From NCBI RefSeq assembly GCF_963931675.1, contig NZ_OZ007039.1, forward strand, positions 1,835,806 through 1,899,805: 64,000 bases of DNA, written 5' to 3'. The translations under genes and the position numbers were made by a program. The notes under the pieces were generated by a model. It saw only the letters and a list, made by a program, of their open reading frames with translations, was not told where the DNA came from and did no database searches. Position 1 is the stretch's first letter, and every line of letters begins with the position of its first letter. Positions 53,855 through 60,724 of the stretch are shown here, in pieces. This DNA comes from an uncultured Alistipes sp. Lineage in GTDB: Bacteria; Bacteroidota; Bacteroidia; Bacteroidales; Rikenellaceae.

Positions 53855-54310
53855 TTATTCGCTCACGGTGTAGGGCTTGACCGTCTTGCCAGCCTTCGGC
53901 TTCAGGCACTTTGCCACGTAGTGCAGCATCTTGCCGTCGGCAGTTGTGTAGCTCTCCTCGACGCGGAGGATACAACGGTCAATCTGAATGCCCTCGCAAG
54001 AGGTGTCCTCGGGAATAACGCGCAGCGCGTGTTCTCCCGTGATTACGCCGTCCAAGTCCTCGAACGGGCGTGCCTTGCCTTTCTTGACGAACAGGTCGAA
54101 AGCAAGCTCATAAGAGGCTTTGCCGTAGCGAGCGTCAACGACTTCGCCGCCCTCCTCCTGCGCAAGGGTCTCCTCCCCAGCGGTGGTGGTGAGCTGCGTG
54201 GTGTCTTTCTTCGGAGTGTCGAGGTCAGTCCATTCGGCACTTGCCCCAGGCTCTCCGTCAACAGATGTGGTGTGCTTCAGTGCGCACTTTCCCCAAGATA
54301 AAATTGCCAT
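53855..54310 (-). CDS. Major tail tube protein
   Basis: A 151-aa beta-rich protein (YELAFDLFVKKGKARPFEDLDGVI, IDRCILRVEESYTTADGKMLHYVAKCLKP) upstream of the chaperone and tape measure genes. Size and position are those of siphophage tail tube subunits. 2-bp spacing to the preceding gene. Confidence 0.68.
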   Translation of the reverse strand: MAILSWGKCALKHTTSVDGEPGASAEWTDLDTPKKDTTQLTTTAGEETLAQEEGGEVVDARYGKASYELAFDLFVKKGKARPFEDLDGVITGEHALRVIPEDTSCEGIQIDRCILRVEESYTTADGKMLHYVAKCLKPKAGKTVKPYTVSE

Positions 54311-54311
54311 A

Positions 54312-54896
54312 TTATTCCTGTATTAAATTGTTATTACTTGCTTTTTCGTTCACAGGCTCGACAATGGGTATCGCCGCGCCGTCCTCCGTCTCCAGCAGGG
54401 GCAGGTAGTCCTCGTCCTCGTCGGTGTCGGTCGCGTCAATCATTGCGTCCTGCGGTAGTAGGATAGGAGCGTCGTCGTCACCTCCAGCGTAGTACTCGTA
54501 GCCGAGCTTCACGACCACGAAGTGCTGCTTGATGTTGACTTCCTCCTCAGTGTATATGGTCTGTCGCAGGTTGAACTTGTAACAGGACACCTCGCAGGTG
54601 AGGCTGTCGACCCACTCCTGCGCAAGCCGCTCTACCTGCTGGGTGCGCTCCACGTCCTCCACCATAACGCCGTTGTGCCACGGGTCAATGTCGGGAACGT
54701 AGATGTTCACCGTGACTACGCCCGTCTCTATCTCGTCGGGAACGCCAGTAGTGTATATCACCACGGCGTCCTCCTTGCGGCTGTCACGGGGGCGCATTCC
54801 CTCACGGTACACCTCGCCCGATATCTGCGTGTACAGCACGCTGTCACGTAGCATGCGGTAGATGTCGCCCTGTACTTGTTTTGAGGTCTTTGCCAT
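54312..54896 (-). CDS. Tail completion / terminator protein
   Basis: A 194-aa protein, N-terminal alpha/beta domain (IYRMLRDSVLYTQISGEVYREGMRP, VVTVNIYVPDIDPWHNGV) and an acidic C-terminal tail (DATDTDEDED). Lies between the HK97-gp10-like gene and the tail tube gene, the usual slot. Confidence 0.6.
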   Translation of the reverse strand: MAKTSKQVQGDIYRMLRDSVLYTQISGEVYREGMRPRDSRKEDAVVIYTTGVPDEIETGVVTVNIYVPDIDPWHNGVMVEDVERTQQVERLAQEWVDSLTCEVSCYKFNLRQTIYTEEEVNIKQHFVVVKLGYEYYAGGDDDAPILLPQDAMIDATDTDEDEDYLPLLETEDGAAIPIVEPVNEKASNNNLIQE

Positions 54897-54901
54897 ATTC
54901 C

Positions 54902-55354
54902 TTACTTGGTGTTGTTACTAAATCCCAGCTGCCTGACCATCATCGGCAAAACACGCTCTGCGAGCTGTTCGGCACTGTCGAGAACGTCACGTCCCTTGGC
55001 TGACACGTAGGCTGCGTACTTCATACCAGCCACAACTATCAGAACATAGCCTTTCGGGTACTTCCGAGCGAGTTCGGCGGCGAACGCCTTGCCGTTGTCG
55101 CTGCCCTGCGTTCCTCCCGATATGGGGGCGAACTTGGACTGCCGCACCACCTTGCCGTCGCGGACAACGACGAAGCCCGTCGAGCTACGGAGGTTGTGCG
55201 TTCGGTCGGTGTAACCGCTGCTGGCGCGAGCCGCGTTGACGCACATCTCACCGACGTAGTTCAAGTTGTACTCGATGACAGCGAGCTGTCGTTCGAGCTG
55301 TTGCTTGATGTAGGCTTCAATCCTGCCCTGCGGTGTGGTTTGCTTGATTGGCAT
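54902..55354 (-). CDS. Head-tail connector / neck protein (HK97 gp10-like)
   Basis: A 150-aa protein: helical N terminus (QGRIEAYIKQQLERQLAVIEYNL), then YTDRTHNLRSSTGFVVVRDG and GYVLIVVAGMKYAAYVSAKGRDVLDSAEQLAERVLP, typical of gp10-like neck proteins. The recurrent control element copy B sits immediately upstream. Confidence 0.65.
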   Translation of the reverse strand: MPIKQTTPQGRIEAYIKQQLERQLAVIEYNLNYVGEMCVNAARASSGYTDRTHNLRSSTGFVVVRDGKVVRQSKFAPISGGTQGSDNGKAFAAELARKYPKGYVLIVVAGMKYAAYVSAKGRDVLDSAEQLAERVLPMMVRQLGFSNNTK

Positions 55355-55360
55355 GTCTGA

Positions 55361-55465
55361 TAGTTATTTTCTTCAAATTTCAACGAGAGCGCATCTTCTT
55401 CTTTCGGTTGAGTAATTTATTGCCCAAGGTCGTTAAAGTCGCTCTCGCGCAAATTCTCGCGTTTT
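55361..55465 (-). promoter_or_regulatory. Recurrent ~100-bp phage control element, copy B
   Basis: Read on the - strand it contains GCGAGAGCGAC, the core GGGCAATAAATTACTCAAC, GCGCTCTCGTTGAAATTTG and AATAAC, ending 18 nt before the ATG at 55354. GAGAGCG and CGCTCTC can pair around the core. Confidence 0.6.
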
Positions 55466-55785
55466 CACATTGTCAGCCTGATTTGGCATACGGCTTCCAG
55501 CGGTTCGGCATACATCAGCGAGAACTCTCCGAGGTCTTGCCCGTCGAGGGTGCGCAGCCTCACCTGCTCCGCGTCAAACGGCTGCTCGTCAATGAGCACC
55601 ACGTAGGACGCTATGGTGAAGTGTTCGCCGTTGGTTCGACCGAGGCGGTCGTTCCTGTTCGGTAGCAACTGGCACGGGATAGGCTCACCCCACTGCTCGT
55701 CGCCCTTTACTGGGAAGCCCGTCTGAGGGTCTATGCCGCCCCCTGTCTTGGTCTTGACCTCGATAGTTCCGTTCTGAATAATCAT
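55465..55785 (-). CDS. Head-tail joining protein, small beta-rich
   Basis: A 106-aa protein starting MIIQNGTIEVKTKTGGG (55785), overlapping the previous gene by 4 nt. Predominantly beta (EHFTIASYVVLIDEQPFDAEQVRLRTLDGQDLGEF). Position fits a head closure protein. A longer frame upstream to 56037 is only the shadow of the preceding gene. Confidence 0.6.
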   Translation of the reverse strand: MIIQNGTIEVKTKTGGGIDPQTGFPVKGDEQWGEPIPCQLLPNRNDRLGRTNGEHFTIASYVVLIDEQPFDAEQVRLRTLDGQDLGEFSLMYAEPLEAVCQIRLTM

Positions 55786-56120
55786 AGCCTGCTTCCTTTG
55801 TAGCCGTACACGGGCTTGTTCTGCAGTGCCTCCTCCTCGTCCATGAACTGGTCTCGCAGCGCACGTGCGCGGTTGCGCAGTTGTAGCCGCTGCTCGTCCG
55901 TGAATGAGTAGGACTGCCCACCTTGCGTGATGTCGGGGGCGAACGAAAGCCAAAGCAGGAGAGCCGCAAGAGCAAGGTTGAACGCCTTGCCCTGTAGAAC
56001 CTCCTGCGTTGCTTCGCCGTCGAGCGCAAGTCCCCACCGCTCCGCTACCTCATCGAGGGTTCGTTGCGGTATGGGGTACATGCTAACACCCCTCAAACTG
56101 TCAAGTATTGTTGCAGCCAT
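55782..56120 (-). CDS. Head-tail connector protein (gp6-like)
   Basis: A 112-aa helical protein (LRGVSMYPIPQRTLDEVAERWGL, LALAALLLWLSFAPDI, LRNRARALRDQFMDEEEAL) following the capsid gene by 22 bp, where gp6-like adaptors are found. Confidence 0.55.
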   Translation of the reverse strand: MAATILDSLRGVSMYPIPQRTLDEVAERWGLALDGEATQEVLQGKAFNLALAALLLWLSFAPDITQGGQSYSFTDEQRLQLRNRARALRDQFMDEEEALQNKPVYGYKGSRL

Positions 56121-56142
56121 AGCTCGTCAGGCGGTTATTCGG

Positions 56143-57252
56143 TTAATCTTTCTCTGTCTTGTCTGCTTCAAGTACGTAGATACCGTCCGCGCCGTCGATA
56201 ACGGGGATGCAGAGTGCCTGAGCTGCGGTGAACTCCTCAAGGGGGTCTGTCTTGGAGTACTTGGACACCAAGATATGGCTACCCGATTTCTGATAGTTCA
56301 CAGCGGCGACAGGGTTGGTCTCCTCTGCCAGTGTGCCGTACACGAGGCGACCGACTACGGTGTCAGGAGTGCCGACGATGTTTGCCTCTGCCCAAGGCGA
56401 TACGCTCTCCTTAGAGCCGTCCTGCTTCTCAACCTTGAATACGCTGTCCACAACATGGAAAGTAGCACCGTACTCGTCGCTGAGGGCGTCGAGGAACGTG
56501 CGGCGACCTGGCACGGGGAGCAGGGTCTTGTCAGTGATGACGTGGTTGAGATAGGTGGCTGCGAGGAGCTTGCCTTGTTCGCTGTGTCGGAACAGGTCGA
56601 AATACTTCTTCGATAGGTACACGTGGAGAATGCTGTTGCCGTCGGCGGAAGCCTTGTCGAACAACTGCTGCACGTCGTCCTGCGGAACGTAGCCAGTAGT
56701 TCCCCACGGCTGCGCGGTTGCGACGAAGATGTTCTCGTCCTTGTAGCCAAAGTTCGCGCGGATACCCGTTCCCTGATTGCCTGCGTCCTCCGAGCCGTCC
56801 GCCACGAGGACGGAGCCAGTAGAGAGGGCAGTGAGGAACATGATTTCCTTGCGTACCTCTACAGCCTTGATAGCCTTTACAGAGTCGTCGAACACCTTGC
56901 TGGCAATGGTAGCCTCGTCCGCGCCCTTGGCAATCATAGTGTTGATGTCGGAAATGTCTTTCTCGCCCTTGCGGAACTTCACTCCGATTTTAGGTATCAA
57001 GCCAGTCGCCTTGCTGATAGTGCTGCGGCTCTTGAGAGGCAGCGAGGAGTCCATTGACACCACGTCAGCGGCGACAATAGAGTGGTTTATTTCCGTAGCT
57101 CCCCAGTTCAGGTCGGCGGAGTATTCCTCCGTCAGCATGGTTTTGTGGAGCAGGGTCTGCTCGGTCGACTTGCCGTTGAATTTCTCAGTAATCTTGGTGA
57201 TTACTGGACGGAAGTACTTGTCGATGTACTCCAAGAATAAACTTGCATTCAT
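56143..57252 (-). CDS. Major capsid protein
   Basis: A 369-aa protein with HK97-like layout: long N-terminal helix region (FLEYIDKYFRPVITKITEKF), an acidic EKDISDINTMIAKG section, and a C-terminal beta-rich A-domain (GTPDTVVGRLVYGTLAEETNPVAAVNYQKSGSHILVSKYSKTDP). Flanked by decoration and connector genes. No adjacent protease gene, so maturation by a protease is not evident. Confidence 0.75.
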   Translation of the reverse strand: MNASLFLEYIDKYFRPVITKITEKFNGKSTEQTLLHKTMLTEEYSADLNWGATEINHSIVAADVVSMDSSLPLKSRSTISKATGLIPKIGVKFRKGEKDISDINTMIAKGADEATIASKVFDDSVKAIKAVEVRKEIMFLTALSTGSVLVADGSEDAGNQGTGIRANFGYKDENIFVATAQPWGTTGYVPQDDVQQLFDKASADGNSILHVYLSKKYFDLFRHSEQGKLLAATYLNHVITDKTLLPVPGRRTFLDALSDEYGATFHVVDSVFKVEKQDGSKESVSPWAEANIVGTPDTVVGRLVYGTLAEETNPVAAVNYQKSGSHILVSKYSKTDPLEEFTAAQALCIPVIDGADGIYVLEADKTEKD

Positions 57253-57280
57253 ATCTGCTGATGTTTACTTTGGTTACTGA

Positions 57281-57667
57281 TTAGAAAAGAAATTGGATAT
57301 TGGGCAGTCCAGCCTTGATTTCCTCCGTAACTGGGTACGGGGAGGCAGCTGCGTTGACCTGTCCCATAGTCACGATAGCGGCACGTGGGTCTTTCTTGAG
57401 CACTGATACTTTCAGCACTCCGAGGTAAGACTTGCCCTCACCGAGGGTGTCATAAGCACTGCCAGTCACGCCGAGTGGCGAAACAGCCTTGGTTGTGTCG
57501 TCCTGCACGAGGATATGACCAGCCCGAATGACGTTCACGTCTGCTGCTACTCCCGACACGTCCAGCGTTCTACCGCCTGGAATGTCAGCCAGTGCTTTCA
57601 CGATAACGACGGAGTCCTTGCCGCCGTCGATAAGGATTTGCTCCTTGTTCAATTCTGCAGTAGGCAT
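57281..57667 (-). CDS. Head decoration-like protein
   Basis: A 128-aa protein with beta-rich turns (VVIVKALADIPGGRTLDV, VIRAGHILVQDDTTKAVSPLGV, GEGKSYLGVLKVSVLKKDPRA), like capsid decoration subunits, between the scaffold and capsid genes. Confidence 0.6.
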   Translation of the reverse strand: MPTAELNKEQILIDGGKDSVVIVKALADIPGGRTLDVSGVAADVNVIRAGHILVQDDTTKAVSPLGVTGSAYDTLGEGKSYLGVLKVSVLKKDPRAAIVTMGQVNAAASPYPVTEEIKAGLPNIQFLF

Positions 57668-57703
57668 AGTTGAAATCGAATTTTGGGTGAAACATTAAGT
57701 TGA

Positions 57704-58393
57704 TTAGATGTTCAGCCTTTCAGCCACGGCTGCTGCCTCCTCCTCGGTCGCCTCTTGCGCTGCTCCCGACTGGTGGGTTGCGGCAGTGCCCTTGCCTCCA
57801 TTGCCGAGCGGTCTGCCCAATACAGCACCGCGTGCGGATGTTTCCGAAACAATCGCCTCCACTTCTGCATTGGCTTCATCGAGCAGCGTCTTGAACTCAT
57901 CGTCGGTGAGGGTGTCAACGCTGATACGGCTGTAGCCCTTGCGGAATTTTTCAGGCAGCTTGTCGATTACCGCTCCGAACTGCTGCTTGCGCGTTTCCGT
58001 CACACGTCCCTGTTTGAAGTTGGCGATTTCGTCGTGCAGAGGCTTCACGGCAGCAGCCACTGCGGCTGCTATGGTCTTTGCAAGGTCGTCGCCCCCTTGA
58101 TTTGGGTCGGGCTTCGGGTCGGGTTCGGGTTCAGGTGCGCCCCCATCCACCTTCTTGCCGTCCTTCAAGCCGTGCTTCTTCTCGTAGTTGGAAACAGCGG
58201 TCTGAGTGGCTTCGGTAGCACGGCTGTCGCCGTAGCTTTCCAACACCTGCTGAAATGTTACCCCGTCAACGGCGGTCTTAACCTGTTCAGCGGTCGTGAC
58301 AGTCTTCGCCAGCTTGTCGGCTATCCTGCCGAGAATTGTCGCGCTGACCCCTGCAAATTTAGTTGTCAACGCCTCCAAGATTTCCTTTCTCAT
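57704..58393 (-). CDS. Scaffold protein
   Basis: A 229-aa helical, acidic protein with a Pro/Asp linker (PEPEPDPKPDPNQGG, ~86-100) and Ala-rich helices (TIAAAVAAAVKPLHDEIANFK). Compositional features and location before the decoration and capsid genes match phage scaffolds. Promoter needs to be in the 240-bp gap to the right because + strand genes precede it. Confidence 0.65.
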   Translation of the reverse strand: MRKEILEALTTKFAGVSATILGRIADKLAKTVTTAEQVKTAVDGVTFQQVLESYGDSRATEATQTAVSNYEKKHGLKDGKKVDGGAPEPEPDPKPDPNQGGDDLAKTIAAAVAAAVKPLHDEIANFKQGRVTETRKQQFGAVIDKLPEKFRKGYSRISVDTLTDDEFKTLLDEANAEVEAIVSETSARGAVLGRPLGNGGKGTAATHQSGAAQEATEEEAAAVAERLNI

Positions 58394-58632
58394 ATCGATA
58401 TTTGAATTAAACTGTTGCTGTTATTTGCAAAAGTACAACAATTTCCCCGATGTGATTACAATAAAAGCACAAAATCTGCAAAAAAATTTGCTTATAAGAT
58501 GTTAAGAGCCTGCTAATTAGGGTCATTTTTTAAGCCACTTTCTGAATTGGTCGGAAAAAGAAAAATAAACTTTTCATTAATTTTTTTCGGAAAAAATTTG
58601 GTAGATTGAAAAAAACACACGAACTTCGCGGT
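58394..58632. other. Divergent non-coding gap between head genes and the + strand cassette
   Basis: Very AT-rich, with long A/T tracts near 58550-58615. It must supply start signals for the scaffold-capsid block (- strand) and the cassette (+ strand). TTTGGTAGATTG at 58598-58609 and GTGATTAC at 58454 (half of the operator palindrome) are the only suggestive sites. Confidence 0.4.
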
Positions 58633-58651
58633 GTGATTACTTGATAATCAC
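58633..58651 (+). promoter_or_regulatory. Perfect operator-like palindrome before the small-gene cassette
   Basis: GTGATTA-CTTGA-TAATCAC, arms identical to the site at 38652-38670. It lies 29 bp before the first ATG of the cassette. Confidence 0.5.
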
Positions 58652-58679
58652 TTTTACAAACCTCAAAAATGACAGTAAA

Positions 58680-58811
58680 ATGAAAAAGATGACTTTGAAC
58701 TACAGCACTCGCGAAATCAACCGCAATTTCAAGATTAAGATATACGGCGTAGTTGACGGAAAGAAAGTGAGTGGCGGGCATAATTCTATTGTCTATGAGT
58801 TATTGTCCTGA
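58680..58811 (+). CDS. 43-aa cassette protein
   Basis: Begins MKKMTLNYSTREINRNFKIK and ends VYELLS. Basic and beta-like; the stop overlaps the next gene by 17 nt. It is shorter than typical ORF cut-offs but has a clear start context after the palindrome. Confidence 0.55.
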   Translation: MKKMTLNYSTREINRNFKIKIYGVVDGKKVSGGHNSIVYELLS

Positions 58812-58998
58812 TTGCGGATGCAAAATGTACGGTGGAATATGCACTAACTGCCACGAGGAAATTATAATCGAGCAAGAGTGTATGGAATTCGGAATCCCTA
58901 TGTCTGATGAGTTCTGTGCACGTCTTTCCGAAGTCAAGGAAAAACAAAAGGAATATGCAAAACGTGAAGATGTAAAACAATTGATTAACAAAAAATAA
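58795..58998 (+). CDS. Small zinc-ribbon-like phage protein
   Basis: A 67-aa protein starting MSYCPDCGCKMYGGICTNC: two CxxC pairs form a zinc-ribbon, followed by an acidic to basic helix. Short zinc proteins in phage cassettes often act on host transcription or nucleases; role unknown here. Confidence 0.6.
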   Translation: MSYCPDCGCKMYGGICTNCHEEIIIEQECMEFGIPMSDEFCARLSEVKEKQKEYAKREDVKQLINKK

Positions 58999-59002
58999 AG
59001 CT

Positions 59003-59254
59003 ATGACACAGAATCAACCAAAGACCAAAGAGGCCGCAAGGGCCTGGGTAGATGCAGGTAAGCCCTGCACCTATCAGTACGGCTTCAGCTACAGAGGGGC
59101 AAGACAACGCCCTATCACCAACGAGGAGGCAAAAGAACGTATCGCCAAGAAGTGCTGGAGCTTCGGCATGGGCTTCTACGTGCTGGACTGGCGGAATTAC
59201 GAGGGTCAGGATGTCTTATGCTTCAACGAGTATTCCGAGAATGACCTGTACTGA
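59003..59254 (+). CDS. 83-aa cassette protein
   Basis: An 83-aa protein beginning 4 bp after the previous stop. Contains ARAWVDAGKPCTYQYGFSYRGA and a C-terminal aromatic part WSFGMGFYVLDWRNYEGQ. No family recognised; tight spacing supports it being real. Confidence 0.6.
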   Translation: MTQNQPKTKEAARAWVDAGKPCTYQYGFSYRGARQRPITNEEAKERIAKKCWSFGMGFYVLDWRNYEGQDVLCFNEYSENDLY

Positions 59255-59426
59255 TACTACCCCGAGCGCGGCTCAGTTCCGCACGGCTCGCAAGGAGCTG
59301 ATGGCGATAGCCAACTGCTACGAGCCACGCAAGCGCAAGGTGCTTCGCGGAGTGTACTACGACCGCCAGCGCGGCACGTTCCGCTGGAGCGGTCAGGCTC
59401 ACGACTACACGGTATGCGTCAAGTGA
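59241..59426 (+). CDS. 61-aa cassette protein
   Basis: Starts at ATG 59241 inside the end of the preceding gene (14-nt overlap): MTCTDTTPSAAQFRTARKEL and on to GQAHDYTVCVK. Basic, with an Arg-rich beta section. Unknown function. Confidence 0.5.
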   Translation: MTCTDTTPSAAQFRTARKELMAIANCYEPRKRKVLRGVYYDRQRGTFRWSGQAHDYTVCVK

Positions 59427-59647
59427 CTTTCTTATACGGTCGTATTCGCTCGTATGTTCCGTATGCGGATTGTACGGGTGAATACGACACTATACGAAAC
59501 ATACGAGACAATACGGGAGATACTGTTACTGTAACTGATACTGTAACTGATACTGTAACTGATACTGTAACTGATACTGTAACTGATACTGTAACTGATA
59601 CTGGGAATAGTATAACCTACTACGTAGCTTATACATGGATTCATTAA
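59414..59647 (+). CDS. Doubtful ORF spanning a hairpin and tandem repeat
   Basis: A 77-codon frame that overlaps the previous gene by 13 nt and encodes a run of TDTV units from the 12-bp repeat. The start MRQVTFLYGRIRSY looks protein-like, but most of the frame is repeat DNA, so this may be non-coding. Confidence 0.3.
   Translation: MRQVTFLYGRIRSYVPYADCTGEYDTIRNIRDNTGDTVTVTDTVTDTVTDTVTDTVTDTVTDTGNSITYYVAYTWIH
59441..59515. repeat. 24-bp imperfect inverted repeat (long hairpin)
   Basis: 59441-59464 is the reverse complement of 59492-59515 at 21 of 24 positions, built from CGTAT/ATACG units. The loop is 27 nt. Confidence 0.7.
59531..59602. repeat. Six perfect copies of a 12-bp tandem repeat
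   Basis: Unit GTAACTGATACT, six consecutive identical copies, beginning 16 bp after the long hairpin. Perfect identity suggests recent slippage expansion. Confidence 0.9.
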
Positions 59648-59728
59648 AATAAACCCCCTATAATCCCCCTTTGGGGGACTGGCGCCTCCACTACAAGGGT
59701 GGGGCGATAGGAAAAAACCAATAGCGAT

Positions 59729-59947
59729 ATGGCAAAAAAGCGATTCAAAATCAGAGCAAGGCTGGTGTTCAGCGGCGAAGTAGTGATAGCCGCCGCGACA
59801 CGGCAGGAGGCAGAGGCGATTGCGGAGAAAGGTCTGCACGCGCTGCTGGGCAAGGTCGAGGCTGACCCGACCGCGCAGGAACGCATAACCGACTGGGAGT
59901 TCGGCACTCACGCCGAGGTCTCCGTGAACAGAAAGGAGGGCAAGTGA
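59729..59947 (+). CDS. 72-aa phage protein
   Basis: A small basic N terminus (MAKKRFKIRARLVFSGEVVI) then a beta-alpha-beta pattern as in small double-stranded-nucleic-acid or HicB-like folds (FSGEVVIAAATRQEAEAIAEKG). Family not certain. Followed immediately by the next cassette gene. Confidence 0.55.
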   Translation: MAKKRFKIRARLVFSGEVVIAAATRQEAEAIAEKGLHALLGKVEADPTAQERITDWEFGTHAEVSVNRKEGK

Positions 59948-59948
59948 T

Positions 59949-60158
59949 ATGGCTGCTTTCGCTTGTGTTCAAGACATTTACCGCTGCGACCAGTGCAAGA
60001 GCGCGGCGGACATTCACGGACGGGGCTGCGCCCACGGGCTGATGTTCCCCGTCCTGCTCGTGATGGCTAACCAAACAAAATGCCCCAACTACGAGTTCGA
60101 CCCCCGAAAGGTCGAGGAGCAGTGGCGGCGCAGAGAGGAGGAACGGCGCAATGGATAG
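59949..60158 (+). CDS. Small Cys-rich phage protein
   Basis: A 69-aa protein with CVQ, CDQCKSAADIHGRGCAHG and TKCPNYEF, which could bind zinc. C-terminal Arg/Glu helix. It overlaps the next gene by 8 nt. Confidence 0.5.
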   Translation: MAAFACVQDIYRCDQCKSAADIHGRGCAHGLMFPVLLVMANQTKCPNYEFDPRKVEEQWRRREEERRNG

Positions 60159-60423
60159 GCAGGAGACAATCATTCGGGTGTCTTTCCACGAGGCTCCGCT
60201 GGCTCACCAGCCGCAGCGCAGGGACTTCTATTTCGGCTGCTTGTCGGCTATCTACGAGGTGTTCACGCCCGAGCAGGTCGGCTGCAAGGTGCAGAACCTG
60301 TGGAACGCCAACATCAGGGTCGGCAGTCCGTATGTGAACAGGCTGTGCGTCATCAGCCGCGAGCCGTTTGTCCGAAAAACGCGAGAAAAGCCCTCTCGCG
60401 CATCCGACAAGTTCGGGCAATAA
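60151..60423 (+). CDS. 90-aa phage protein
   Basis: Starts MDRQETIIRVSFHEAPLAHQ. A compact alpha/beta domain with RRDFYFGCLSAIYEVFTPEQVG and KVQNLWNANIRVG. Its last 16 codons lie inside control element copy C. Unknown function. Confidence 0.55.
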   Translation: MDRQETIIRVSFHEAPLAHQPQRRDFYFGCLSAIYEVFTPEQVGCKVQNLWNANIRVGSPYVNRLCVISREPFVRKTREKPSRASDKFGQ

Positions 60424-60480
60424 ATTACTCAACGGGAGCGGAAAAGTCCGTTCTCGTTGATTTTTGATAAAAATAACTGG
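60375..60480 (+). promoter_or_regulatory. Recurrent ~100-bp phage control element, copy C
   Basis: On the + strand: CCCTCTCGCG, core GGGCAATAAATTACTCAAC (60415-60433), CGGAAAAGTCCGTTCTCGTTGA and AATAAC (60472-60477). Just beyond it is TAATTTTG (60481-60488), a TAnnTTTG -7 box, 20 bp before the ATG at 60508. Confidence 0.62.
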
Positions 60481-60507
60481 TAATTTTGCATCAAAACTAC
60501 TTCGAGT

Positions 60508-60720
60508 ATGGCACAGACAGAGTTCTACAAGAAAAACGAAGCCGACAGGGTGTGGTGGGTCGATGACCCCGAACACATCGGGCAGCTCCGCTTCTCGTTC
60601 GACAGGCGGAAAGTGTATAACCTTTTCGCGGACTATCCGCACAAGCTCACGCAGGAGGAACGGCGCATCTTCGACGCGGAAAACCCCTACTGGGTGGAGT
60701 TCTTCAGGGACAGGGTGTAA
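60508..60720 (+). CDS. 70-aa phage protein
   Basis: Starts MAQTEFYKKNEADRVWWVDD. Aromatic and charged, with RRKVYNLFADYPHKLTQEE. A single gene with its own control element, ending 4 bp before the convergent head gene. No family recognised. Confidence 0.6.
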   Translation: MAQTEFYKKNEADRVWWVDDPEHIGQLRFSFDRRKVYNLFADYPHKLTQEERRIFDAENPYWVEFFRDRV

Positions 60721-60724
60721 TGCC

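Noticed and set aside
59531..59602. CRISPR-like array
   Set aside because: The units are contiguous 12-bp copies with no spacers and no cas genes nearby.
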